Part shown: piece after piece, positions 53,892 to 64,000 of the stretch
Layout: every line of letters begins with the position of its first letter
Numbering within the stretch: the first letter of the stretch is position 1
Source: Arcanobacterium sp.
GTDB lineage: Bacteria; Actinomycetota; Actinomycetes; Actinomycetales; Actinomycetaceae
NCBI GenBank assembly: GCA_022778805.1
Contig: JALFSN010000001.1
Span: forward strand, 62,001-126,000
Direction of reading: 5' to 3'
Length of the DNA: 64,000 bases
Notes under the pieces: model-generated
The model's database searches: none
What the model saw: the letters and a program-made list of their open reading frames with translations, nothing else
What the model was told of the DNA's origin: nothing
Made by a program: the position numbers and the translations under genes

Positions 53892-54780
53892 ACTGATCGC
53901 CTCCGTCATCTCTCTCAGCTATGTCGTCCCCATGCCAGCTGTCGCGCGGTGCGTAGTCTGCAGCTGTCTGTTCAGCACTCGCTACACGCACTATCAGCAG
54001 TGGAGCCAACGCATGTTCCTGCTCTACCCGCACTTCTGAACGCCGCAGCAAATCTAAGACGGCGAGGAAACGCGAAACCACCGTCGCCACGTTCGGAGCA
54101 TCTTTACACAAGTCGTGAAAACTCATGCGGTCCCCGATAGCCAGCCGCTCATAGATAGCGTGCACTTGGCTCTCTACCGACACCAGTGGATCGTGGATAT
54201 GATCGAGAGTGATCTGCGGCTCCTTGCGCGTCAGTGCTTGAGCGGCCAGCATAGCCAAGTACTGAGGGGTAATGCCGAGTTCGACCTCCGGCAACAGCCC
54301 CCGAAATGGCTCTTCCAGCGGCACGCTGCGCGGCACGAAAAGCATCTGGGCGCTCAGCCGCTCCGCTATGTCCGTGGCTACCTCTTTGAAAGCCCGATAT
54401 TGAAGCAGTTTAGCGAAGAGCAAATCTCGCGCTTCCAGCAGCGCCACATCTTCTTCGTCGTCATGTGTATTCGGCAGCAAGCGAGCCGCTTTCAGATCGA
54501 GCAGCGTGGCCGCCACCACGACGAATTCGCTCACCTGCGAAAGATCCGCTTCACTTTGCGTGGCTACGAACGCCAGAAACTCATCAGTCACTTCGGAGAG
54601 CGCCACCTCGGTAATATCGAGTTTGCGCCGGTTAATGAGCGAGAGCAACACCTCAAAAGGCCCCGAAAAAACGGCGAGCGAGACGGCAAAACCTCCCTCA
54701 GCCACCGGTGCGGACAGTTGAACAGGCGGATCGGCAGGCCGCTCGCGCGTGCGCAGATTAGGCACTGGCACCACGGGCAA
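53881..54780 (-). CDS. scpA: Segregation and condensation protein A (kleisin)
   Basis: 299 residues. The kleisin N-domain reads VFSGPFEVLLSLINRRKLDI and the motif EFVVVAATLLDLKAARLLP; the C-terminal winged helix is about 220-270 (VVSRFLAVLDLLRRSEVRVEQ). It bridges the SMC heads with ScpB. The longest frame starts at a TTG at 54780 that overlaps parA; GTG codons at 54774, 54771 or 54765 are equally plausible starts. The tail is acidic. Confidence 0.93.
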   Translation of the reverse strand: MPVVPVPNLRTRERPADPPVQLSAPVAEGGFAVSLAVFSGPFEVLLSLINRRKLDITEVALSEVTDEFLAFVATQSEADLSQVSEFVVVAATLLDLKAARLLPNTHDDEEDVALLEARDLLFAKLLQYRAFKEVATDIAERLSAQMLFVPRSVPLEEPFRGLLPEVELGITPQYLAMLAAQALTRKEPQITLDHIHDPLVSVESQVHAIYERLAIGDRMSFHDLCKDAPNVATVVSRFLAVLDLLRRSEVRVEQEHALAPLLIVRVASAEQTAADYAPRDSWHGDDIAERDDGGDQYDE

Positions 54781-55615
54781 TCAGTTCTCGCGCCAGACGC
54801 AGATATGACTTTGCCCCTTGATGGCCAGGGGCGTAGGTCGTAATGGGCTCAGCGGCAATCGTGGCATCGGGGAACTTCACAGTGCGGGCAATCTGGGTGT
54901 CAAAGACTTGAGTTCCGAATTGATCACGCACCAGTTGAATGACTTCTCGGGCGTGAATCGTGCGAGTATCGACCATCGTGAGCAAGACGCCATCTACCGT
55001 CAGACGCGGGTTGAGACGCTCTTGTACTCGCTCAATCTGCTCCATCAGCAGCGCCACACCGCGCATGGCGAAAAATTCTGCCTCCAGGGGAATAATCACG
55101 CCGTGAGCTGCCGTGAGCGCATTGACGGTGAGCAACCCGAGAGAGGGCTGACAGTCAATAATAATGACGTCGTACTCCCCCAGCACCGGACGCAAGACGC
55201 GCGCCAGCGTCTGCTCGCGCGCCACCTCATTAATCAGCTGAATCTCAGCAGCGGACAGCTCGATATTAGCCGGCACCAGATCGAGGTTTTCCACGCCGGT
55301 GGGCTGGATGATTGCAGTGACGTCTGGCCGCGCCGCCAACATTTCGTTGTAGATTGTGCGTTCGAGCGCCATCGCATTCACACCTAAACCAGCCGAGGCG
55401 GCACCCTGCGGATCGAAATCAACGAGCAGCACCTTACGCCCGTAGCTGGCCAGTGCCGCCGAGAGGTTGATGGACGTCGTCGTTTTTCCCACACCACCCT
55501 TTTGATTGCACATAGCGATAATGCGCGCTGGGCCATGGGTGGTAAGTGGCTCAGGCAGCGGGAAATCGCTTCCTGGATTCAATTCGCCAAGGATATCGGT
55601 CTGATGAGAACTCAC
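54758..55615 (-). CDS. ParA-family ATPase (Soj-like), scpAB-linked
   Basis: 285 residues. The deviant Walker A is intact (CNQKGGVGKTTTSINLSAAL), followed by LLVDFDPQGAASAGLG and DVIIIDCQPSLGLLTVNAL. The protein is the ParA paralog that is found between xerD and scpA in actinobacteria, without a ParB partner gene adjacent; the oriC-linked parAB is elsewhere. It probably participates in chromosome segregation or positions another cargo. It overlaps the scpA start region. Confidence 0.92.
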   Translation of the reverse strand: MSSHQTDILGELNPGSDFPLPEPLTTHGPARIIAMCNQKGGVGKTTTSINLSAALASYGRKVLLVDFDPQGAASAGLGVNAMALERTIYNEMLAARPDVTAIIQPTGVENLDLVPANIELSAAEIQLINEVAREQTLARVLRPVLGEYDVIIIDCQPSLGLLTVNALTAAHGVIIPLEAEFFAMRGVALLMEQIERVQERLNPRLTVDGVLLTMVDTRTIHAREVIQLVRDQFGTQVFDTQIARTVKFPDATIAAEPITTYAPGHQGAKSYLRLARELIARGASA

Positions 55616-55696
55616 ATTCCTAATTTACTAGATTTTTCTCGCTTCCCCCGAAAGCTACGCGAGATCTTTTTCGCGCGGCGTTCTCACAGCGCACTG

Positions 55697-56830
55697 CTAC
55701 TCGTGCCGAGCGCGTGGGTGAGCGCTGGCATAGACTTCTTTCACGTTCTCCGGCGTCACCTTGGTGTAGATCTGCGTCGTCGTCACTGATACGTGCCCGA
55801 GCAACTCCTGCACAATTCGTATGTCCGCTCCCCCCTGCAGCAGATGAGTGGCGAAAGAGTGACGGAACGTGTGCGGCGAAATGTGCTCAAGGCCAGCACG
55901 CTGGGCGATACGCTGGATTTCTTCCCACGCCGACTGCCGAGAGAGAGCAGCCCCGCGCTTGTTGAGAAAGAGAGCCGGCACTCCCGTACCGCGAGCCGCT
56001 AAAGCTGGTCGTCCGCGCACAAGATAGCTGTGTAGTGCAGTCACCGCGTAGGAGCCTAAAGGCACCACTCGCTCTTTGCTCCCCTTTCCGAAAAGTCGCA
56101 CGGAAGCGTGATCAAAATCAATATCGTCTGCCGTGAGCCGCACAGCTTCCGAGATGCGTGCCCCCGTGCCATAGAGCACCTCCACAAGGGCGCGATCGCG
56201 CAAAGAGATAGGATCATCCGCTAGTGCTGCAGCATTGATGAGCCGCTCCATCTGATCAATCGTGATAGCTTTCGGCAGTCGCTGCGGCACTTTGGGAGGA
56301 TGGATATCGTGAGCCGGATCGCTGGCGGTCATACCCTCGTCATATAAAAATTTGTGAAAACCACGCACCGCCGTCACCATTCGCGCCACCGATGCCGGAG
56401 CAAAAGGAGCAGTGACGGCGTTCGCTGCAGCACCTATATGAGTGGCGTCACGCTGAGGGGAGCCAGAGAGACGATCGACGAAAGTTTCCACATCCACAGG
56501 GGTGATGTCTGCGGGGCTCTGCACAGCTCGGGAAGCGAGATGCTGTAGGTAGCGAGTGAGATCACGGCGATAGGATGAGACTGTGTGCTCAGATAGCGAA
56601 CGCTCAACGGTCAGATGAGCAAGATATTGATCGAGGGCGCGCTGCATGCGCGGATTCCCAGAGGGGGCACTAGAAGCGCTAGAAAGGGGTGCAGCAGAAG
56701 AACCCACATCAAGAGTAGGCTTAGCGGCGGCACGTTTACCAAGGGCACTTTTCGTATTTGATATAGGATTTTTGGCGCGGCTCTTTCTCGTTGGTAGAGC
56801 GCCATTATCTCCACGCTGATGTGCACTCAT
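55697..56830 (-). CDS. xerD: Site-specific tyrosine recombinase XerD
   Basis: 377 residues. A core-binding SAM-like domain (about 65-175) and a catalytic domain with the full set of residues: Arg in YGTGARISEAVRL, Lys in GKGSKERVVPLG, HTFRHSFATHLLQGG, LLGHVSVTTTQIYT with the nucleophilic Tyr. It resolves chromosome dimers with XerC at dif. It is about 70 residues longer than usual at the N-terminus (basic, Ser/Ala-rich); translation could start near residue 62, but an ATG at 56830 has AGAG upstream. First gene of the xerD-parA-scpA-scpB-rluB transcript. Confidence 0.94.
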   Translation of the reverse strand: MSAHQRGDNGALPTRKSRAKNPISNTKSALGKRAAAKPTLDVGSSAAPLSSASSAPSGNPRMQRALDQYLAHLTVERSLSEHTVSSYRRDLTRYLQHLASRAVQSPADITPVDVETFVDRLSGSPQRDATHIGAAANAVTAPFAPASVARMVTAVRGFHKFLYDEGMTASDPAHDIHPPKVPQRLPKAITIDQMERLINAAALADDPISLRDRALVEVLYGTGARISEAVRLTADDIDFDHASVRLFGKGSKERVVPLGSYAVTALHSYLVRGRPALAARGTGVPALFLNKRGAALSRQSAWEEIQRIAQRAGLEHISPHTFRHSFATHLLQGGADIRIVQELLGHVSVTTTQIYTKVTPENVKEVYASAHPRARHE

Positions 56831-56897
56831 CTGCTCTTTTCACGCCTCTCAAATCACCACGTACCCGCGCTAACACGATATAGTTAGGGTGCATTAC

Positions 56898-56927
56898 TTG
56901 TGGCCGCATGGCCTCATTCATCATACT
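56898..56927 (+). promoter_or_regulatory. Candidate tkt promoter
   Basis: TTGTGG (56898-56903) and CATACT (56922-56927), 18 bases apart, 19 bases before the ATG and divergent from xerD. Confidence 0.4.
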
Positions 56928-56945
56928 GTGAAAGGCGGCTCCTAG

Positions 56946-59048
56946 ATGAGCACATTAGAGTGGACGGACGTAGATCAAAAGGCAGTAGATACCAGTCGTG
57001 CACTTGCCGCAGACGCCGTACAGAAAGCTGGAAATGGTCACCCAGGAACGGCTATATCGCTGGCGCCGGCAGCATATCTGCTCTTTCAGAAAGTGATGCA
57101 GCACGATCCTGCCGATAGCGCGTGGCTTGGCAGGGATCGTTTCGTGCTCTCGATTGGGCATTCCTCGCTCACGCTCTATACCCAACTTTTCCTCTCTGGC
57201 TACGGGCTGGAGCTGGCTGATTTGAAAGCGTTGCGCACCGAGGGTTCGCTCACTCCAGGCCACCCAGAATACGGCCACACCAACGGCGTGGAAATTACTA
57301 CTGGCCCGCTTGGCCAAGGGTTCGCCTCCGCAGTGGGAATGGCGATGGCAGCTCGGCGAGAGCGCGGCCTACTTGATCCAGATGCCCCATTAGGACAGAG
57401 TCCTTTCGATCATTTCATCTACGTCATCGCAGGTGAGGGCGATATTGAAGAGGGAATCACAGCTGAGGCCTCATCGCTCGCCGGCACCCAAAAGCTCGGC
57501 AATCTCATCGTCATTTTCGATGACAATCGCATTTCTATCGAAGACGATACCAGTATCGCCCTCACCGAAGACGTCCTCGCCCGCTACCGCGCATACGGCT
57601 GGCACACTCAGCATGTGGCCTGGCGTGACGACGAAACTGGCCACTATCACGAGGATCTCGATGCGCTCTACCAGGCTATTGAAGAGGCCCAGAGCGTCAC
57701 GGATAAGCCGTCCATTATTCAGCTATCTACTATCATGGCTTGGCCGTCTCCAGGTGTGCGTGGCAGTGCGGCAGCTCATGGCAACGCCCTCGGAGAGGCT
57801 GAAGTTCGAGCGCTGAAAGAAACCCTCGGCTTTGATCCGGATGCCTCTTTCATCGTCGATCCAGAGATTCTCGCCCACACCCGCACCCACTCGGCACAGC
57901 GTGGGCAGGATTGTCATGCGGCCTGGGATGAGAAGATGACGGCGTGGCGCTCTCAGCATCCGCAGCAGGCACAGCTGCTGGAACGGCTGCGCGCTCATCA
58001 GCTGCCAGAGAAGTGGACAGATGCACTACCAACTTTTGAGCCTGGGACGGCGATGGCGACACGCGCTGCTTCCGGTGCCGTGCTGAATGCCGTCAAGGAT
58101 GTGCTGCCGGAACTTTGGGGCGGCAGCGCTGATTTAGCTGGCTCCAACAACACCACCATGAAAGGCGAGCCGTCGTTCCTGCCGCCAGATCGCTCCTCGA
58201 AAGCATGGCCAGGGCAATGGTATGGCCGCACGCTCCACTTTGGCATCCGCGAGCACAGCATGGGCGCCATTCTCAATGGCATGACACTGCATGGTCTCAC
58301 TCGCCCCTACGGCGGTACGTTCTTCGTCTTCGCCGATTATATGCGTCCTGCTGTGCGGCTAGCAGCCATTATGAAAGTTCCCTCCATCTTTGTATGGACG
58401 CACGATTCTGTGGGGGTGGGCGAGGATGGCCCCACTCATCAGCCAATTGAACATCTGTGGGCCTACCGTATGATTCCCAATCTGGATATTGTGCGCCCAG
58501 CGGATGCCAATGAGACGGTCTGGGCGTGGCGCGGCATTCTTGAGCACACTGACCGGCCAGCAGGGCTGGTGCTCACCCGCCAAAACCTGCCAGTGATTGA
58601 ACGAGCTGCTGACGCTGCCAGCGCCGCTCACGCCGATGCATATGCTGATGCTTCCGGCGTGCTCAAGGGCGGGTACGTGCTGGCAGAGGGAACGGACGTG
58701 GTGCTGATTGCCACCGGCTCAGAAGTGTCTGTGGCGCTGGCAGCGCGAACTCACCTCGCCGAGCAAGGGGTGAGCGCCCGCGTGGTATCTCTGCCGTGTC
58801 TCGAATGGTTCAATGAGCAGGAGCAGAGCTACCGCGATTCAGTGATTCCGCCGAGCATGAAAGCCCGCGTCTCCGTAGAGGCGGGGCTCACATACCCGTG
58901 GAAAGCTATCGTAGGAGATGCCGGTCAGTGTGTGGGTATTGACCACTTTGGCGAATCTGCGCCAGGGGGACGGCTCATGGAGAAGTACGGCATCACCGCT
59001 GAGCACGTGGCGGCGGCTGCGCTGGCGTCAATTGAAGCGGTACGCTGA
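56946..59048 (+). CDS. tkt: Transketolase
   Basis: 700 residues, normal length. It transfers two-carbon units in the pentose phosphate pathway with thiamine diphosphate. Motifs: AGNGHPGTAISLAPAAYLLF, GHTNGVEITTGPLGQGFA, the TPP-binding GEGDIEEGITAEA, DSVGVGEDGPTHQPIEHLW and the C-terminal IDHFGESAPGGRLMEKYG. ATG 56946 follows an AAAGG site. No transaldolase, zwf or pgl genes follow, although they often do in actinobacteria. Confidence 0.97.
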   Translation: MSTLEWTDVDQKAVDTSRALAADAVQKAGNGHPGTAISLAPAAYLLFQKVMQHDPADSAWLGRDRFVLSIGHSSLTLYTQLFLSGYGLELADLKALRTEGSLTPGHPEYGHTNGVEITTGPLGQGFASAVGMAMAARRERGLLDPDAPLGQSPFDHFIYVIAGEGDIEEGITAEASSLAGTQKLGNLIVIFDDNRISIEDDTSIALTEDVLARYRAYGWHTQHVAWRDDETGHYHEDLDALYQAIEEAQSVTDKPSIIQLSTIMAWPSPGVRGSAAAHGNALGEAEVRALKETLGFDPDASFIVDPEILAHTRTHSAQRGQDCHAAWDEKMTAWRSQHPQQAQLLERLRAHQLPEKWTDALPTFEPGTAMATRAASGAVLNAVKDVLPELWGGSADLAGSNNTTMKGEPSFLPPDRSSKAWPGQWYGRTLHFGIREHSMGAILNGMTLHGLTRPYGGTFFVFADYMRPAVRLAAIMKVPSIFVWTHDSVGVGEDGPTHQPIEHLWAYRMIPNLDIVRPADANETVWAWRGILEHTDRPAGLVLTRQNLPVIERAADAASAAHADAYADASGVLKGGYVLAEGTDVVLIATGSEVSVALAARTHLAEQGVSARVVSLPCLEWFNEQEQSYRDSVIPPSMKARVSVEAGLTYPWKAIVGDAGQCVGIDHFGESAPGGRLMEKYGITAEHVAAAALASIEAVR

Positions 59049-59052
59049 TAGC

Positions 59053-59373
59053 ATGGCTATTCCAGAACACGTTGTCAGTATGCGCGTGCAGATAGACCCT
59101 GGGAAAGTGGCTGCCGTGCAGCGCGCCTGCGATAAAAACGCCTGGCTCTACGCCGAAAGTGGAGGCAAGGACGGCATCGTTCCCGTGATATACAAGGTGT
59201 CTCGTCGCCACACATCTGAGGAGATCTTTGCTCGCATCGTGCGGCTGTGGCATGCCATTGATCGGCCGAATGTTCAGATCCAGCTCGTCGCCTCTGAGCT
59301 GGCTCAAGGCGTACTTCGCCGCACGAAAAATACTGCCATCCGCATGAGGATTATCGACCGAGCAGCAGAGTGA
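59053..59373 (+). CDS. Small hypothetical protein downstream of tkt
   Basis: 106 residues, starting 4 bases after the tkt stop. I do not recognise the family. It is soluble, basic and looks like a folded alpha/beta domain: VVSMRVQIDPGKVAAVQRAC, GIVPVIYKVSRRHTSEEIF and IQLVASELAQGVLRRTKNT. There is no ribosome binding site, so expression probably depends on translational coupling to tkt. It is followed by a hairpin. Confidence 0.75.
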   Translation: MAIPEHVVSMRVQIDPGKVAAVQRACDKNAWLYAESGGKDGIVPVIYKVSRRHTSEEIFARIVRLWHAIDRPNVQIQLVASELAQGVLRRTKNTAIRMRIIDRAAE

Positions 59374-59406
59374 CCGAGCAATAGAGTAAAGGCGAAAGAA
59401 TAAAGC

Positions 59407-59450
59407 TGACTGAAGTGCAGCTCACACGAGTGCGGCTCGCACTTCAGTCA
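59407..59450. terminator. Bidirectional hairpin between tkt-linked gene and secG
   Basis: TGACTGAAGTGC (59407-59418) and GCACTTCAGTCA (59439-59450) pair perfectly over 12 bases. Seven A residues follow on the right and T-rich sequence follows on the minus-strand side, so it can end transcription from both convergent units. Confidence 0.7.
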
Positions 59451-59518
59451 AAAAAATAGCGTGTGGTTTGCGTAGCGTGGGGGCTATCGGCTTACCCCAC
59501 TACATTATTGGTGCTCCA

Positions 59519-59764
59519 TCACATCCAGAATTTCGTGATGAGACCAATAGCCACCACGACGGCAAACCATACGAGTGCCACACCGACGGTGATGCGGTTC
59601 AAATTGCGCTCGGCCACGCCGGATGAACGCATAGAGGTAGACAGCCCTCCCCCAAACATGTCTGAGATGCCGCCGCCACGACCTTTATGCAGCAAAATGG
59701 TGGCCATTAAGAGAAGGCCCGTCACGACCAGCAGGACATCTAACACAATTAATACCACATTCAC
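59519..59764 (-). CDS. secG: Preprotein translocase subunit SecG
   Basis: 81 residues with two membrane segments (VVLIVLDVLLVVTGLLLMAT and VGVALVWFAVVVAIGLI) and the family loop LLHKGRGGGISDMFGGG. It stimulates SecYEG translocation. The start is a GTG at 59764 behind AGAAGG. It follows tpiA with a very strong terminator in between, so it may have its own promoter. The position next to tpiA is conserved in actinobacteria. Confidence 0.94.
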   Translation of the reverse strand: MNVVLIVLDVLLVVTGLLLMATILLHKGRGGGISDMFGGGLSTSMRSSGVAERNLNRITVGVALVWFAVVVAIGLITKFWM

Positions 59765-59900
59765 CGAATTCTAACCTTCTCACTCGTCATCAGCGCGCCT
59801 GCGCTGGCACGCACCGCTGCCAGCATACAGCAATGCATCCGTTTATTAGTGCTCACCAGCTAGCGGTGAGCAGCGTCATCTTATCCTAACAAAAGCCGCT

Positions 59901-59947
59901 GCGCTACGCGGCTATGCCACAGGTATTATGGCATAGCCGCGTAGCGC
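59901..59947 (-). terminator. Strong terminator after gap-pgk-tpiA
   Basis: An inverted repeat of 19 perfectly paired bases (59901-59919 with 59929-59947) with a loop of 9 bases. In the minus direction it is followed by AGCGGCTTTTGTT. It lies 41 bases after the tpiA stop. Confidence 0.88.
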
Positions 59948-59988
59948 ACTGCACATTCGCTCAGCTCTTCGCTATTGAATCATCACTC

Positions 59989-60765
59989 TCAGGCTTGGTA
60001 GGTGACGATCTTGGCGAACTCTTCAGCCTTGAGCGACGCTCCCCCGACGAGGGCGCCATCCACATCTGGCTGAGCCATAATCTCGACCACATTCGAGCTC
60101 TTCACCGATCCGCCGTACTGGATGCGCACCGCGTCCGCTACGCTCTGATCGAACATCTGTGCCACTTTGCCGCGGATAGCGCCGCACACTTCCTGAGCAT
60201 CTTGCGGAGTGGCAACTTCGCCGGTGCCAATAGCCCAAATTGGCTCATAAGCAATCACGCTCTTAGCCACTTCCTCGCCAGAAAGGGAGGCGAGCATGTG
60301 CTCAATCTGGCCGAGCACGAACTCGACGTGGGTACCAGCTTTGCGCACATCGAGAGCTTCGCCGCAGCACATAATCGGAATTAAGCCAGCGTCGAGAGCT
60401 TTCTTCGCTTTCTGCCCCACCAGTTCGTTGGTCTCACCGTGATATTCGCGGCGTTCGCTGTGCCCAACGACCACATATGTACAGCCGAGCTTGGTGAGCA
60501 TAGCCGTGGAAATCTCGCCGGTGTAAGCGCCGTTGTCGTGAATCGACACGTCTTGGGCACCGTATGGAATCGGAATCTCATCGGCCTCAATGAGGGTCTG
60601 CACGCTGCGAATATCTGTGAATGGCACCAACACCGCAGCCTCTACTGCAGCATAATCGTGTTTGAGATCCTGGAGAGTCCACGCGAGCTTCTGCACGAGG
60701 GCTGTAGCCTCCATGTGATCGAGATTCATCTTCCAGTTGCCGGCCATCAGCGGTTTACGAGCCAT
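59989..60765 (-). CDS. tpiA: Triosephosphate isomerase
   Basis: 258 residues from ATG 60765, with GGAGG 7 bases upstream; the frame's TTG at 60771 is rejected. Glycolytic TIM-barrel enzyme. Lys in MAGNWKMN, His in [13 protein letters not shown], catalytic Glu in [11 protein letters not shown] and phosphate loop [11 protein letters not shown]. It starts 2 bases after the pgk stop, in the gap-pgk-tpiA operon. Confidence 0.97.
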   Translation of the reverse strand: MARKPLMAGNWKMNLDHMEATALVQKLAWTLQDLKHDYAAVEAAVLVPFTDIRSVQTLIEADEIPIPYGAQDVSIHDNGAYTGEISTAMLTKLGCTYVVVGHSERREYHGETNELVGQKAKKALDAGLIPIMCCGEALDVRKAGTHVEFVLGQIEHMLASLSGEEVAKSVIAYEPIWAIGTGEVATPQDAQEVCGAIRGKVAQMFDQSVADAVRIQYGGSVKSSNVVEIMAQPDVDGALVGGASLKAEEFAKIVTYQA

Positions 60766-60767
60766 GA

Positions 60768-61961
60768 TCAATCCTCCAATACTGCAATGCCTGGGAGTTC
60801 TTTACCTTCTAGGAACTCCAATGACGCACCGCCACCTGTCGAAATATGATTAAACTTTGCTTCATCAAAGCCGAGGGTACGCACAGCGGCAGCACTATCT
60901 CCACCGCCTACGATCGTGAAGCCCTCAGCATCCTGCATAGCCTGTGCGACTGCGCGTGTCCCCTTCGAGAATGCCTCAAATTCAAATACTCCCATCGGGC
61001 CATTCCACACCACCGTCTTAGATTCAGCAATGGCCTTGGCGTAGAGCTCAGCCGTCTTAGGGCCGATGTCAAGTCCCATCTGATCGGCTGGCATGTCCGC
61101 ATTATCGACCACGGTAGCTGGCGCATCTGCCTTGAACTCTGGAGCGACGACGCCGTCCACGGGGAGCAGCAGTTGCACCCCCTTCTCAGCGGCCTTGGCG
61201 AGATATTCCTGTGCAGCTGGGATCTGATCCTCTTCCAGCAGTGAATTACCCACTTCAAATCCTTGAGCTTTCAAGAATGTGTACGCCATGCCACCACCGA
61301 TGAGGAGCCGGTCAGCTTTCTCGATGAGATTGTTGATGACGCCGAGCTTATCACTCACCTTTGAGCCACCGAGCACTACAGTGTATGGACGCTGCGGATT
61401 TTGAGTGGCCTTGGAGAGAGAATCAATCTCCTTGAAAACTAACTCGCCAGCAGCACTGGGCAGTTTCTTGGCGATGTCGTATACCGAAGCCTGTTTACGG
61501 TGTACAACGCCGAAGCCGTCAGAGACGAAAGCGTCTGCCAACGCAGCATACTCGGCAGCCAGTTCTTCGCGCTCTGTATCCACTTTAGATGACTCGCGCG
61601 GATCAAAACGCACATTTTCCAGCAAGACGACATCGCCATCGTTCATAGCTGCTGTAGCAGCGCGAGCACCCTCCCCCACAGTATCGGGGGCGAGGGTCAC
61701 ATCTTTGCCGAGCAATTCGCCAAGGCGCTTCGCTACTGGAGCGAGCGAAAATTCCGGATTAACTGTGCCTTTCGGACGGCCGAGATGAGCCATGACAATG
61801 ACTTTGACATCAGCGTCCAGCAGACGCTTCAAGGTTGGCAGAGCGGCGCGGATGCGGCCATCATCAGTAATGTTTTTATCAGCGTCGAGCGGCACGTTGA
61901 AATCCGAGCGCACGAGCACCTTCTTACCGGCGACATCGCCGAGGGTATCAATTGTCCTCAT
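60768..61961 (-). CDS. pgk: Phosphoglycerate kinase
   Basis: 397 residues, standard. [29 protein letters not shown], the hinge region, [32 protein letters not shown] and [13 protein letters not shown] followed by [16 protein letters not shown]. It makes ATP from 1,3-bisphosphoglycerate. Middle gene of the operon. Confidence 0.97.
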   Translation of the reverse strand: MRTIDTLGDVAGKKVLVRSDFNVPLDADKNITDDGRIRAALPTLKRLLDADVKVIVMAHLGRPKGTVNPEFSLAPVAKRLGELLGKDVTLAPDTVGEGARAATAAMNDGDVVLLENVRFDPRESSKVDTEREELAAEYAALADAFVSDGFGVVHRKQASVYDIAKKLPSAAGELVFKEIDSLSKATQNPQRPYTVVLGGSKVSDKLGVINNLIEKADRLLIGGGMAYTFLKAQGFEVGNSLLEEDQIPAAQEYLAKAAEKGVQLLLPVDGVVAPEFKADAPATVVDNADMPADQMGLDIGPKTAELYAKAIAESKTVVWNGPMGVFEFEAFSKGTRAVAQAMQDAEGFTIVGGGDSAAAVRTLGFDEAKFNHISTGGGASLEFLEGKELPGIAVLED

Positions 61962-62026
61962 AAAATAAGCCCTTTCGCGGTCACGATGAGAGAAATTCTT
62001 ATGAAATGTATGTGTATCTCATGCCT

Positions 62027-62070
62027 ATGAATATGGGTGCCCGTACACATGCACGGACACCCATATTCAT
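62027..62070 (-). terminator. Intercistronic hairpin between gap and pgk
   Basis: Arms of 13 bases (62027-62039 with 62058-62070) pair perfectly and continue after one mismatch with CCGT/ACGG around loop ACACATGC. No T-run. It lies 23 bases past the gap stop. Rather than a full terminator, it may be a partial terminator or an RNA-processing and stability element that raises gap mRNA over pgk-tpiA. Confidence 0.6.
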
Positions 62071-62092
62071 CATGCTTGAAGCTCTCTTACGC

Positions 62093-63118
<1,026 letters not shown>

Positions 63119-63298
63119 CTATGCACATTCACTAACTACTGCGCGAGAAGAATCTCACGCCAGTCGAAAAGAGGCGACGAAATGCCTCTTTCTCGATCCG
63201 CAAACCATTTTACCGACAGATGAGCAATATTCACAGGACTAATGACTGTGAGCTAAGCCAAGCCGGTGTGACGTATACCGCCAAATATCTCCAGCGCT

Positions 63299-64000
63299 TC
63301 AGTCTCTGCGGTGCTCAGCGGCGGCCACGGCGTCAAGCGTATTGGGAATCCCCAGTTCCTCAGCGCGTTTGTCAGCCATCGTGTTGAGCCGCCGCAGTCG
63401 GCCGGCCACAGCGTCTTTCGTGGCTGGAGGGGTGAGACGCTCCCCTAATAAATTCAGGGAATCGTCGGGATAGTCAATGCGGAATTGTCCGGCCTGCCGC
63501 AGATTCTGGGGTACGTCGTCACCCAAAATTTCAAAAGCCCGCTTCACGCGGATCACCGCCACTACAGCAGCATCTGCGCTGCGACGCATATTAGCATCGT
63601 CAAAATTCGCCAAGCGATTAGCCGCTCCATGCACTTCTCGCTCAGTGCGCAGCTCTTCCCACTGTAAGACGGCATCGTTTGCCCCCATACGGGCAAGCAT
63701 CGCTGAAATCGCATCCCCCTCGCGAATATCCACTCGGTGAGCTCCACGCGATTCGCGAGCCCGATAGGGAATGTCCATGCGCCGCGCCAAACCTCCGATA
63801 GCGTACGCCGCCTCTAAGGATGGACACGTGACCTCCAGTGAAGCGTTTCTCCCTGGCTCCATGAGTGTGCCCCGCGCTAGGAACGCTCCACGCCACGCCG
63901 CTGCCGCATCAGCCTTGGAACCTCCCACGATGTGAGCAGCTAGGCCGCGCACTGGTCTCCCTTTCGCGTCCAGCAAGCCTACGCGCCGAGCGAAACGCTC
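63299..64000 (-). CDS. whiA: WhiA sporulation/division regulator, C-terminal part
   Basis: The gene runs off the right edge; 233 codons of its 3 prime part are visible. It includes the LAGLIDADG-like domain region ([59 protein letters not shown]) and the C-terminal HTH ([22 protein letters not shown], ending [19 protein letters not shown]). WhiA is a conserved DNA-binding regulator of cell division in Gram-positives; whiA next to gap is conserved in actinobacteria. Its start is outside the window. Confidence 0.95.
   Translation of the reverse strand, partial: ERFARRVGLLDAKGRPVRGLAAHIVGGSKADAAAAWRGAFLARGTLMEPGRNASLEVTCPSLEAAYAIGGLARRMDIPYRARESRGAHRVDIREGDAISAMLARMGANDAVLQWEELRTEREVHGAANRLANFDDANMRRSADAAVVAVIRVKRAFEILGDDVPQNLRQAGQFRIDYPDDSLNLLGERLTPPATKDAVAGRLRRLNTMADKRAEELGIPNTLDAVAAAEHRRD

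Noticed and set aside
54115-54843. 242-codon plus-strand frame opposite scpA
   Set aside because: Shadow of scpA; no domain resemblance.
55697-56830. Phage or integron integrase
   Set aside because: The tyrosine recombinase is the housekeeping XerD in its conserved xerD-parA-scpA-scpB context, without phage genes or attachment sites.

Overview
The window is a dense, mostly housekeeping stretch of an actinobacterial chromosome. Lineage markers are rbpA, whiA, mihF, a fused pafBC, garA/ftsR, a consensus DtxR box and the classic actinobacterial gene orders rarA-rpsD-alaS-ruvX-mltG-aroE-aroC-aroKB-efp-nusB, xerD-parA-scpA-scpB-rluB-cmk-der and whiA-gap-pgk-tpiA-secG. Moderate G+C (roughly mid-50s by eye), fused aroKB and cmk-der, and the small set of intervening genes suggest an Actinomycetaceae-like host (Arcanobacterium, Trueperella, Mobiluncus, Varibaculum and relatives). 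The genus cannot be fixed from the sequence alone.

Layout. 1-34626 (+): DNA repair (rarA), translation (rpsD, alaS, efp, nusB, fmt, rsmB), shikimate pathway (aroE, aroC, aroKB), mIHF, gmk, rpoZ, coaBC, metK, a degenerate priA, rpe, an FMN-riboswitch-controlled ABC importer (ribX/ribY-like), hisE, hisG, pafBC, a lipid-kinase-like gene, a Ski2-like helicase and lnt. 34747-38152 (-): rbpA, a HicAB-type toxin-antitoxin pair, and the regulator cluster garA-ftsR-merR. 38500-47804 (+): an iron/heme island with a consensus DtxR operator, a three-domain cell-wall HtaA protein, hmuTUV and a CydDC-like heterodimeric ABC exporter. 47831-48876 (-): a YafQ/DinJ-type toxin-antitoxin pair, a tandem array of hairpin repeats and tRNA-Pro(GGG). 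49024-56830 (-): cmk-der, tyrA, rluB, scpB, scpA, parA, xerD. 56946-59373 (+): tkt and a small unknown gene. 59519-64000 (-): secG, tpiA, pgk, gap, whiA (cut by the window end).

Main points of interest. (1) Between rpe and hisE-hisG, where related actinobacteria commonly carry the riboflavin biosynthesis operon, this genome has an FMN riboswitch with its own terminator driving an uptake permease and a THI5/NMT1-type binding lipoprotein. No ATPase lies next to them. This looks like replacement of riboflavin synthesis by import. (2) The iron island joins surface heme capture (HtaA), heme import (HmuTUV) and a heterodimeric exporter of the CydDC type with no cytochrome bd genes alongside. (3) Downstream of tRNA-Pro lies a tandem array of composite hairpins whose loops differ while the stems are preserved. 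(4) Several genes (gmk, fmt, hisE, pafBC, the prepilin peptidase, aroC) have a -10-like hexamer 6-7 bases before the start codon and no Shine-Dalgarno sequence, as expected of leaderless mRNAs. (5) Three 19-bp tandem repeats lie just upstream of tyrA.
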